36,570 nt of DNA from Chelonobacter sp006228105 (GTDB lineage Bacteria > Pseudomonadota > Gammaproteobacteria > Enterobacterales > Pasteurellaceae): assembly GCF_006228105.1 (NCBI RefSeq), contig NZ_VDHH01000053.1. One strand, written 5' to 3'. Shown here one piece after another: positions 30,348-36,570 of the stretch. The position numbers were made by a program, and so were the translations under genes. Within the stretch, counting starts at the first letter, position 1; each line of letters opens with the position of its first letter. Under the pieces are notes generated by a model that saw nothing but the letters and a program-made list of their open reading frames with translations, searched no databases and was not told the DNA's origin.

Positions 30348-32912
30348 GTGAAGATCGCAAAATTAATATTAAGTACCCTATTAACGTTGGTTATTTTGGG
30401 TTGTGTGGTGTTGGCAGTCGCCTATTTTCAGATTAAATCGGATTTGCCGGATGTTAAAGCACTACGTACCGTCGAGTTGCAGCAACCAATGCAGATTTAT
30501 ACCGCTGACGGGAAATTAATCGGTGAAGTCGGCGAGCAACGCCGGATTCCGGTTACCTTGGAACAGATTCCAAAACCGTTGATCGATGCCGTTTTGGCGA
30601 CGGAAGACAGCCGTTTTTATACCCATTATGGGCTGGATCCGATCGGGATTGCGCGTGCATTAAAAGTAGCCATCAGTGACGGCGGGGCATCGCAAGGCGC
30701 CAGCACCATTACGCAACAATTGGCGCGTAACTTCTTTTTGACCCCGGAAAGAACGCTGGTCAGAAAAGTAAAAGAAGCCATTTTAGCCATCGAAATCGAA
30801 AAAAATCTCAGCAAAGATGAAATTTTGAGTTTGTATCTGAACAAAATTTATTTAGGATACCGCTCTTACGGTGTTGCCGCCGCCGCCAAAACCTATTTTG
30901 GTAAAGATCTAAACCAGCTGACATTAAGCGAAATGGCAATGATCGCCGGCTTACCGAAAGCGCCGTCAACCATGAATCCGCTTTACTCTTTGCAGCGTGC
31001 GACCGAGCGGCGCAATGTGGTGTTGGCACGGATGTCGGATGAAAATTATATTTCGCAGCAACAGTATCAACAAGCAAAAGACGAGCCGCTGGTGGCGAGT
31101 TATCACGGTAGTCAGCTGGATTTTCAAGCAGATTATGTGACCGAAATGGTGCGTCAAGAGATGGTGAAACTCTACGGTGAAGAAAATGCCTATGCCAAAG
31201 GCTATAAAGTTTACACCACCGTGGATTCGAGCGATCAATTGAATGCACAAATTGCGTTGCGCAATAATTTGATTAATTATGATATGCGCCACGGCTATCG
31301 TGGCGGTGCGCCGTTATGGAAAAGTGGCGAAAGCCCTTGGGAAGAAGAGCGGATTATCGGCTTTTTGAAAAAAATACCGAACAGCGAGCCATTGATTCCG
31401 GCAGCGGTGATGAAAACCGATCGTAGTGGGGCTGAACTATTGCTGACATCCGGTGAGCGAATGCAGTTGCCGTTATCTGCGATGAAATGGGCGGGCGCTA
31501 CAGCCTCTAACTTAAAGATTAACGTAGGCGAACAAATTTGGATTCGCCAGAACAGTAAGCAGGAGTGGATGTTAGGACAGTTACCATTGGCCAATTCCGC
31601 TTTGGTATCACTCAACAGCGATAATGGGGCAATTGAAGCGATTGTTGGGGGATTCAGTTTTGGTCAGAGTAAATTTAATCGTGCCACCCAATCGATGGTA
31701 CAAGTCGGATCGTCGATTAAACCGTTTATCTATGCTGCGGCAATGGATAAAGGTTTGAGCTTGGCGACCATTTTGAACGATAGCCCGATTACGATTCGGC
31801 TGCCGGGACAAAAACCATGGTCACCAAAGAATTCCCCTAATCGCTACGACGGACAACTGCGTTTACGCCAAGGGCTGGCACAATCGAAAAACGTGATGAT
31901 GGTGCGTGCGGTGCAAATGGTCGGAATCAATTATGTAGCCGACTTCCTGCCGCGCTTTGGCTTTAAACGCGATCAATACCAAGCAACGGAAGCACTGGCG
32001 TTAGGCGCCGCATCTTTCACACCACTAGAAATGGCGCGTGGTTATGCCGTGTTTGATAACGGCGGATTTTTGATTGATCCTTATCTTATCGAAAAGATTT
32101 TGGATAACGAAGGCAAAGAGATCTATCTTGCCAACCCGAAACTGGCTTGTTTCAGTTGTAATGATATTCCGGTGATCTACGGTGAGCAGCAAAAGTTGGA
32201 GATATTAGATGACTCGCTGCAAAATAATGTGCAATCGAACACCGCAGATAATTCAAATCTGGAAGGTGATCCGGATCAGCAGCCGGAAACCGTGCCGGAC
32301 ATTCCTGAATTGCAAATTGCCAATACCCAGCTACAAGATGGTCCGCAGTTGCTGGCGCAATCAATGACACAAAATCAAGAAAAACAATACGCTCCGAGGG
32401 TGATTAGCGGTGAATTGGCATTTCTAATCCGTAGCGCCTTACAGTCTGGCGTTTATGGTGAAGCCGGTAGCAGTTGGAACGGCACAGGCTGGCGTATGGC
32501 AAGTCAAATCAAACGCAAGGATCTCGGCGGAAAAACCGGTACTACCAATAACTCGAAAGTGGCTTGGTATGCCGGTTACGGTGCTAATTTTGCGACAGCG
32601 GTGTATGTTGGTTTTGATGATAATAAATATGAATTGGGACGTGGCGAAGCCGGCGCCAGCACTGCGATGCCGGCATGGCAGGAATATATGAAACAAGCGT
32701 TGGCAAACGTACCGGAGCGTGCCGACCCACCACCACCTAATATCATTGAAAAACGGATCGATAAATCCACTGGTTTGCTCAGCGACAGCGGACGAGTTGA
32801 ATATTTCATCAAAGGCACCGAACCAACTCGCCGTTATATCAGAGAACAAGGCTACCAAATTATGGTCAACCCCGGTGACGGCAAACCCCCTCAGGTAGAA
32901 GAATTATTTTAA
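30348..32912 (+). CDS. mrcA: Penicillin-binding protein 1A
   Basis: PBP1A is a bifunctional inner-membrane enzyme that polymerises and cross-links peptidoglycan. The 854 residues have an N-terminal membrane helix (about 6-28), a GT51 domain with catalytic Glu86 in TEDSRFYTHYG and QLARNFFLTPERT, then a transpeptidase with the SSIK motif (Ser455, Lys458), SKN (513-515) and KTGTT (729-733). An insertion-like Gln/Asp-rich loop (about 615-675) separates the last two. The start is GTG with AGAGAG upstream; no ATG is nearby. It is divergent from comA, as mrcA is from hofM in E. coli. It has no uptake signal. Confidence 0.96.
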   Translation: MKIAKLILSTLLTLVILGCVVLAVAYFQIKSDLPDVKALRTVELQQPMQIYTADGKLIGEVGEQRRIPVTLEQIPKPLIDAVLATEDSRFYTHYGLDPIGIARALKVAISDGGASQGASTITQQLARNFFLTPERTLVRKVKEAILAIEIEKNLSKDEILSLYLNKIYLGYRSYGVAAAAKTYFGKDLNQLTLSEMAMIAGLPKAPSTMNPLYSLQRATERRNVVLARMSDENYISQQQYQQAKDEPLVASYHGSQLDFQADYVTEMVRQEMVKLYGEENAYAKGYKVYTTVDSSDQLNAQIALRNNLINYDMRHGYRGGAPLWKSGESPWEEERIIGFLKKIPNSEPLIPAAVMKTDRSGAELLLTSGERMQLPLSAMKWAGATASNLKINVGEQIWIRQNSKQEWMLGQLPLANSALVSLNSDNGAIEAIVGGFSFGQSKFNRATQSMVQVGSSIKPFIYAAAMDKGLSLATILNDSPITIRLPGQKPWSPKNSPNRYDGQLRLRQGLAQSKNVMMVRAVQMVGINYVADFLPRFGFKRDQYQATEALALGAASFTPLEMARGYAVFDNGGFLIDPYLIEKILDNEGKEIYLANPKLACFSCNDIPVIYGEQQKLEILDDSLQNNVQSNTADNSNLEGDPDQQPETVPDIPELQIANTQLQDGPQLLAQSMTQNQEKQYAPRVISGELAFLIRSALQSGVYGEAGSSWNGTGWRMASQIKRKDLGGKTGTTNNSKVAWYAGYGANFATAVYVGFDDNKYELGRGEAGASTAMPAWQEYMKQALANVPERADPPPPNIIEKRIDKSTGLLSDSGRVEYFIKGTEPTRRYIREQGYQIMVNPGDGKPPQVEELF

Positions 32913-32934
32913 TTTCTGCTTAAAAGAGGAAACT

Positions 32935-32961
32935 ATGGCGCAAGTTTATGACTTGCGCCAT
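32935..32961. repeat. REP-like hairpin, copy 1
   Basis: ATGGCGCAAGT and ACTTGCGCCAT form a perfect 11-bp stem around loop TTATG, 22 bases after mrcA. It has no T run in the plus direction. A close relative lies at 34187-34208 and a decayed one at 34115-34134, which suggests a repeated palindromic element rather than an mrcA-specific terminator. Confidence 0.6.
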
Positions 32962-33020
32962 TAATCATAAGTGCTAAATTCTGCCAGAATCAATATGTCT
33001 GTCGTGAAAAATAGTAATGA

Positions 33021-33044
33021 TAAAAGATACTATTATATCTTTTA
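33021..33044 (+). promoter_or_regulatory. Inverted repeat before the HTH regulator, possible operator
   Basis: TAAAAGATA (33021-33029) and TATCTTTTA (33036-33044) form a 9-base inverted repeat with a 6-base centre, about 50 bases before the regulator start. Such a site suits dimeric autoregulation by a HipB-like protein. Confidence 0.45.
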
Positions 33045-33094
33045 TTGCCCAAAAGGAGTATAGTTGGATATTATTATGTCTTATTTGGAGTTTT

Positions 33095-33379
33095 ATGAAT
33101 AAGCTATCCCTTTTATCCGCTTACGATGTTCAACAATCAGTTGCAACCTATCTGCGCCAAAAACGTAAGGAAAAAAAACTTTCGCGGAAAGCCCTTGCCG
33201 AACGTTGCCTTGTGCCGGAAGCGACTATCAAAAAATTTGAAACCACCGGACAAATCTCCCTGCGTCAGCTACTGATGATTTGGCAAATTGTAGCGGATTT
33301 AAAGCCGTTTCATGATCTAACCAAACCAGCGGCGAAACCCATGCCGAAGAGTATTGCAGAGGTGCTGGCCAATGATTAA
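33095..33379 (+). CDS. HipB-like helix-turn-helix regulator, orphan antitoxin
   Basis: From the ATG at 33095, which has TTGGAG at good spacing, the product is 94 residues. It holds an XRE-type helix-turn-helix (about 18-72): VATYLRQKRKEKKLSRKALAERCLVPEATIKKFE. The Pro/Lys-rich tail ends in SIAEVLAND, as in regulators encoded just before hipA-family toxins. In hipBA pairs this protein binds both the operator and the toxin. Here the next frame opens inside its stop (ATGATTAA) but is cut short, so the regulator is orphaned. An operator-like inverted repeat precedes it. Confidence 0.7.
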   Translation: MNKLSLLSAYDVQQSVATYLRQKRKEKKLSRKALAERCLVPEATIKKFETTGQISLRQLLMIWQIVADLKPFHDLTKPAAKPMPKSIAEVLAND

Positions 33380-33449
33380 CACCAAACAACTTGAAGTGTG
33401 GCGCACACTGAAGAAGATAATGCATACTGTTATCTATTCCTCAAGGTAA
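33372..33449 (+). pseudogene. HipA-family toxin remnant, first codons only
   Basis: The frame starts at the ATG overlapping the regulator stop and reads MINTKQLEVW, a typical opening for HipA-type kinases (a beta strand ending V-W). It then runs RTLKKIMHTV and stops after 25 codons. A full HipA has about 340-440 residues. The start context and overlap are those of a translationally coupled toxin gene, so a deletion seems to have removed nearly all of it, with the break probably after about codon 10. It overlaps the 3' end of the YecA-like gene by 20 bases, which may be the other side of the junction. Confidence 0.5.
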
Positions 33450-34002
33450 GAAAATATTGATAAATTGCCATCACAGCCTGTTCGACTTTTGCGGCGCATT
33501 CTTGTGTCTCTTTGGCAGAAGGGTGATCATCTAAATTAAGATCGTCGCCCTTAAAATAAGCGAATGAACGAATTAAATCATATTGCTCTTGGATTTTATC
33601 GGGTAGATTCCCCCAACCGGAGACTTTGGCACCAATAATATAGCCTGAACACCACGAATCTAAAATTATGAAATCATTAGTGCTTTCCTCAAAATAAGCA
33701 TAAAATAACGGACTGTTTAAACGTTGTATCACATCATTATAATGACGGAAAATTAAAGACAATAACAGATTAAATGTATTCTCATCGGGTATGCTTTCTT
33801 GTGCATTTTCATCAAAAATAGCAGGCAGCCATTGATTTGGTACAACCAGTTCAGGGCTGGAAAGGATGGCAGTAAGTAAGCCGTCTAATTCGCTTAAGCT
33901 TAAAATATTATAACCACTCTCACGTTCCGCTCCATATTCCAACAGTAAATCATCTAATAATGCTAATTCTTCATCTTCTAAAGATTCATCTAATTGTTGC
34001 AT
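33430..34002 (-). CDS. YecA/UPF0149 family protein without the SEC-C zinc tail
   Basis: The 190 residues fit UPF0149: LSLSELDGLLTAILSSPELVVPNQWLP (about 35-61), ILDSWCSGYIIGAKVSGWGNLPD and a helical end. E. coli YecA (221) ends in a SEC-C zinc motif like that of SecA, but here the protein stops at LTLRNR without it. Function is unsettled in the family. GGAG precedes the ATG, and TTGCAA (34052-34057) with GATAAC (34029-34034), 17-base spacer on the minus strand, is a plausible promoter. The 3' end abuts the hipA stub. Confidence 0.8.
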   Translation of the reverse strand: MQQLDESLEDEELALLDDLLLEYGAERESGYNILSLSELDGLLTAILSSPELVVPNQWLPAIFDENAQESIPDENTFNLLLSLIFRHYNDVIQRLNSPLFYAYFEESTNDFIILDSWCSGYIIGAKVSGWGNLPDKIQEQYDLIRSFAYFKGDDLNLDDHPSAKETQECAAKVEQAVMAIYQYFLTLRNR

Positions 34003-34464
34003 AAGGTTTTTCTCCGTTTCATTATCGAGTTATCATGTATAAGCTGTCATTTTGCAAGGTATTTGCTCTATAATATTTTTAATCATCTGTTCGGTAATGC
34101 AATACTACTGATAACGCAAGTTTGTAATTTGTGCTGAAAAATAATAACGATTATTAGATTTTGTTTATAAATCAAAGGCAAAAAAGGTGCAAGTTGTAAA
34201 CTTGCGTCAATAGTGGGAGCTTCATCTAGAAGTTTATAAAAAGAATGTGTGCTTAGGTAGGGCTCCCCACACCTACACACGATCAAAGAAACCGCTATTT
34301 CAGATTTCCGCCTGCGATCTGGGAGATTCATCGCTTTTCTAAGCACCGTTTAAACATAGCATATTCGGATAAAAAACAACATAGAAATCGATTAAATGAT
34401 AAAAGTTATAGTTAATAACGAGTAGTAAGTGATAAACCTGTGCTATAGAAGAATACTATAAAGA
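34003..34464. other. Gene-free structured stretch with two hairpins
   Basis: No gene is convincing in these 462 bases. They hold a decayed REP-like copy (34115-34134), a clear one (34187-34208, GCAAGTT/AACTTGC with 3-base loop), and a longer imperfect stem (34247-34280: GTGTG/CACAC then TAGGT/ACCTA with a 2-base bulge). A perfect TATAAT lies at 34069-34074 on the plus strand but without a good -35. An 87-codon minus-strand frame (34083-34346) spans the hairpins and has no domain. A small RNA or decayed element is possible. Confidence 0.4.
34187..34208. repeat. REP-like hairpin, copy 2
   Basis: GCAAGTT (34189-34195) and AACTTGC (34199-34205) pair perfectly around GTA. With its flanks it matches copy 1 after mrcA at most positions (pattern GYGCAAGTT, a short loop, then ACTTGCGYC). 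Confidence 0.55.
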
Positions 34465-35517
34465 TTATTTATTTTGATATAGCTCGTTCAATCCGATAGG
34501 TTTTAAATCATTTTTTGTTAATGATAGGCATTCTTCAAATTTTTCTGTTTCTTTTAAACTATCTAATTTTGGACAAATAACTTTATGGCTTTCAGTATTC
34601 AAGATTAAATAACCAAATAAATAGAATTCATCTTCTGCATTTTTTATAATTTTAAAATTAGAATCTTTTTCTCTTATGAAATTTAAGTATTTTGGATTTT
34701 CGCTTGATATAAAATACCACTGACTATCTTTGGGAGATTGAGTAAGTCCGGCTAATTTTAATATACTTCTTTGAACTTCGAATCCTTTTCCTGATATTGT
34801 TAATAGAATAACTATTAAATATATACTTAATAGAATGCATATAATACTATCTAACGGTTTTTTTCTAATATTGACTTGTTGATTTTATATAATAAGCTTA
34901 GATAACATATTAATATAAAGAATATACTCCAGTCAGAATCGGCAATCCCCATCAAATATATAAATGGTAAGAAGAATAGTGGTAAGCTAAATAATAGGAG
35001 TAAGAAAGTGAACTCTGAAAAAATTATTTCCCTGGGATTTTGGCTTGAGCTATAATAATACAGTGTTATTATATAACAAGTTGATAAGGTAAAAATAATT
35101 AATAATAATCTTACTATGGTTTCGGCTTCATTATTATAGTGTTTAAAATCAAGTGCTAAAAATATTGTTATGAAACCCAATATAAAAAATGGTTGAATTG
35201 TTGCTATAAGATTTGAATGTTCTTTTAATAATTCATCATTAATTGGCTTTGTTTTAATTGTAAATTTTAAGATGTAAAATGGGATTGATAAAAATATAGC
35301 TACAATTAGAGAAGAAATGCTTATTAATATAAAAAATGGAAGTGAAGTAAATAGTTCAATAAATAAAGATATTTGATTTATTTGATTGAGATAGACATAA
35401 AAGAATAATCCACCAAAAACAATAAATGTGATATTTAGTGTAAGAATTATCTCAGAGAGAGAGCTTTTCTTACAAAAGGAAGACTTTTTTTAAAGTTTTT
35501 TTATTTTCGAGATTCAT
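34465..35517 (-). pseudogene. Frameshifted AT-rich membrane protein gene
   Basis: Three minus-strand frames join into one protein of about 350 residues. It starts at the ATG at 35515-35517 (MNLENKKTLKK), leaves frame at an A7 run (35485-35491), continues as helices including IIFTLSTCYIITLYYY, and ends KINKSILEKNR at a stop (34851). At a second A7 run (34858-34864) the adjoining frame goes on with PLDSIICILLSIYLIVILLT, then a soluble end (VQRSILKLAGLTQSPKDSQW...LNELYQNK) to a TAA at 34465. Losing one A in the first run and gaining one in the second gives a single reading frame. About five membrane helices precede the soluble tail. The second run is the slip heptamer A_AAA_AAC. I recognise no family. 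Base composition is far more AT-rich than neighbours, which suggests acquired DNA. Not seen: a ribosome site. Confidence 0.6.
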
Positions 35518-35541
35518 AATATTTGTACTTACAGTAATAAA

Positions 35542-35575
35542 GTGTGATAGCTTTGACTATCACACCTGTTTTTAG
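35542..35575. terminator. Terminator of purL
   Basis: GTGTGATAG (35542-35550) and CTATCACAC (35557-35565) form a perfect 9-bp stem with a 6-base loop. It is followed by TTTATTA on the minus strand, where purL ends 18 bases earlier, and by CTGTTTTTAG on plus. Confidence 0.8.
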
Positions 35576-35582
35576 TTAATCG

Positions 35583-36570
35583 CTACCCCAACACAACCCT
35601 CGCATTCCTAAACAATCGCATCCAAGCCCCATCTTCGCTCCAATCCTCTGGATACCAAGAGTTGCTCACTGCTCTGAACACACGTTCCGGGTGTGGCATC
35701 ATGATGGCGACGCGTCCGTTGCGGTTGCTAAGGGCGGTGATGCCGTCTACTGAGCCGTTCGGGTTGGCTGGGTAGGTTTCGGTTGGTTGCAGGTTGTTGT
35801 CGATATATTGTGCGATGATCAGGTTTTGTTCACGCAACTGTGCCAATTGCTGATCGTTTTTGAATTCAACCCGACCTTCGCCGTGGGAAACGGCGATTGG
35901 CATATGTGAGCCTGCCATGCCGTTGAACCACAACGAATTGCTGTCGTTGATTCGTACCAACGCTGCACGGGCTTCAAAACGTTCGGAGGTGTTGCGCACA
36001 AAGCGTGGCCAGGCCTCGGTGCCGGGAATGATTTCCGCCAAGTTGGAGATCATCTGGCAACCGTTACATACGCCTAAACTTAAGGTATCTTCACGTTGGA
36101 AGAAGGCTTCGAATTGATCGCGAAGTGCGGTATTGAATAGGATCGATTTCGCCCAACCGCCGCCAGCGCCTAGCACGTCGCCGTAGGAGAAGCCGCCGCA
36201 AGCGACTAAGGCGTTGAATGTATCCAGTGTGATACGTCCATTCATCAGGTCGCTCATATGGACGTCAATCGCATCAAATCCGGCACGGTCAAACGCCGCC
36301 GCCATTTCCACATGGCTGTTGACACCTTGTTCGCGCAGCACCGCAATACGAGGTTTTACGCCTGTGGCGATATACGGTGCGGCGATGTCGTCATTTGGAT
36401 CGTAACTTAATTTTGCCGATAAACCTTTATTGCTCGGATCTTTCTTGGTGGCAAATTCTTGATCGGCGCAAGTCGGGTTGTCACGCAGGCGTTGCATTTG
36501 ATGGGTCAGTTCCGCCCAGATACCACGCAGTTCAGAACGTTTTTCATTTAACTTTTCGGTACCGGCAAAG
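35583..36570 (-). CDS. purL: Phosphoribosylformylglycinamidine synthase, C-terminal part
   Basis: The frame is open to the end of the window, so only the last 328 or so residues of a protein of about 1,290 are present. They hold the glutamine amidotransferase domain that feeds ammonia to FGAR amidation in purine synthesis. It shows KPRIAVLREQGVNSHVEMAAAF, the nucleophile in LGVCNGCQM, WPRFVRNTSERFEAR, HGEGRVEF, and the PHPERVFR His-Glu. The end (WMRLFRNARVVLG) matches E. coli. One uptake signal lies inside. Confidence 0.96.
   Translation of the reverse strand, partial: FAGTEKLNEKRSELRGIWAELTHQMQRLRDNPTCADQEFATKKDPSNKGLSAKLSYDPNDDIAAPYIATGVKPRIAVLREQGVNSHVEMAAAFDRAGFDAIDVHMSDLMNGRITLDTFNALVACGGFSYGDVLGAGGGWAKSILFNTALRDQFEAFFQREDTLSLGVCNGCQMISNLAEIIPGTEAWPRFVRNTSERFEARAALVRINDSNSLWFNGMAGSHMPIAVSHGEGRVEFKNDQQLAQLREQNLIIAQYIDNNLQPTETYPANPNGSVDGITALSNRNGRVAIMMPHPERVFRAVSNSWYPEDWSEDGAWMRLFRNARVVLG

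Larger units (their letters stand above)
3045..36131. repeat. Uptake signal sequences (AAGTGCGGT), 32 copies
   Basis: First base of each 9-mer, plus orientation: 3045, 3465, 4059, 6881, 10518, 14000, 19472, 19957, 22808, 22896, 23113, 24127, 25287, 26387, 26947, 27672, 28154, 29539, 36123. Minus orientation: 3197, 8493, 10213, 12176, 15935, 16738, 19497, 23390, 25449, 28423, 29060, 29899, 30259. The count was made by eye, so one or two may be missed. These mark DNA as self for natural competence in the Haemophilus-type clade. They are dense in the com operon and absent from 30,268 to 36,122. Confidence 0.9.

Noticed and set aside
34083..34346. An 87-codon minus-strand open frame
   Set aside because: It runs across the hairpins, has no ribosome site and no recognised domain. 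It is more likely a chance frame over a structured or decayed element.
34851..34870. Programmed -1 frameshift as the sole explanation of the split gene
   Set aside because: The heptamer is right, but the first break in the same gene would need a +1 shift and no stimulator stem was found. Decay is simpler; kept as an open possibility in the findings.
1..36570. CRISPR arrays, insertion sequences, prophage, rRNA
   Set aside because: No regularly spaced repeats, transposase, integrase or phage genes and no rRNA segments were seen.

Overview
The window comes from a gammaproteobacterium of the family Pasteurellaceae, in the Haemophilus influenzae-type uptake-signal clade. I read 32 perfect copies of the 9-base uptake signal AAGTGCGGT on the two strands, about one per 1.1 kb. 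The gene content (comA-E operon, secM-secA, tripartite arcB, mla and lpt clusters) agrees with this. I cannot name the species.

Layout. 1-5.6 kb: purC, arcB, a convergent Dcu-type C4-dicarboxylate transporter, and a DUF29 gene. 5.6-8.9 kb (minus): tRNA-Arg(CCU), then an operon lptC-lptA-lptB-ptsN-rapZ. 9.1-15.5 kb (plus): mlaFEDCB-ibaG-murA, then rng. 15.6-20 kb: tldD, a small helix-hairpin-helix protein, a DUF1778-GNAT toxin-antitoxin pair, argD, and a mutT-type Nudix gene. 20-23.2 kb (minus): secM-secA. 23.3-26.1 kb: a DUF721/DciA-like gene, convergent with aroK-aroB-dam. 26.4-30.2 kb (minus): the competence/pilus operon comABCDE, divergent from mrcA (PBP1A). 32.9-35.5 kb: an accessory stretch with an orphan HipB-like regulator and a hipA stub, a YecA/UPF0149 gene, a gene-free structured region, and an AT-rich frameshifted membrane-protein gene. 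35.6 kb to the end: the 3' part of purL.

The main functional theme is the cell envelope. Lpt carries LPS outward, Mla carries phospholipid back, MurA and PBP1A build peptidoglycan, SecM/SecA drive export, and ComA-E build the DNA-uptake secretin complex. ArcB, DcuB and RapZ/PtsN cover redox and metabolic control.

The most notable points are: a SecM homologue ending in PPIRAGP four codons before its stop; a PtsN lacking both conserved histidines, including the phospho-acceptor; a repeated intergenic motif (consensus AGATYAACMGACCCTAWT) at four sites; a membrane gene split by two A7 tracts, one of them a canonical A_AAA_AAC slip site; a hipA toxin cut down to about a dozen codons beside an intact regulator; and a small family of related hairpins around that locus.
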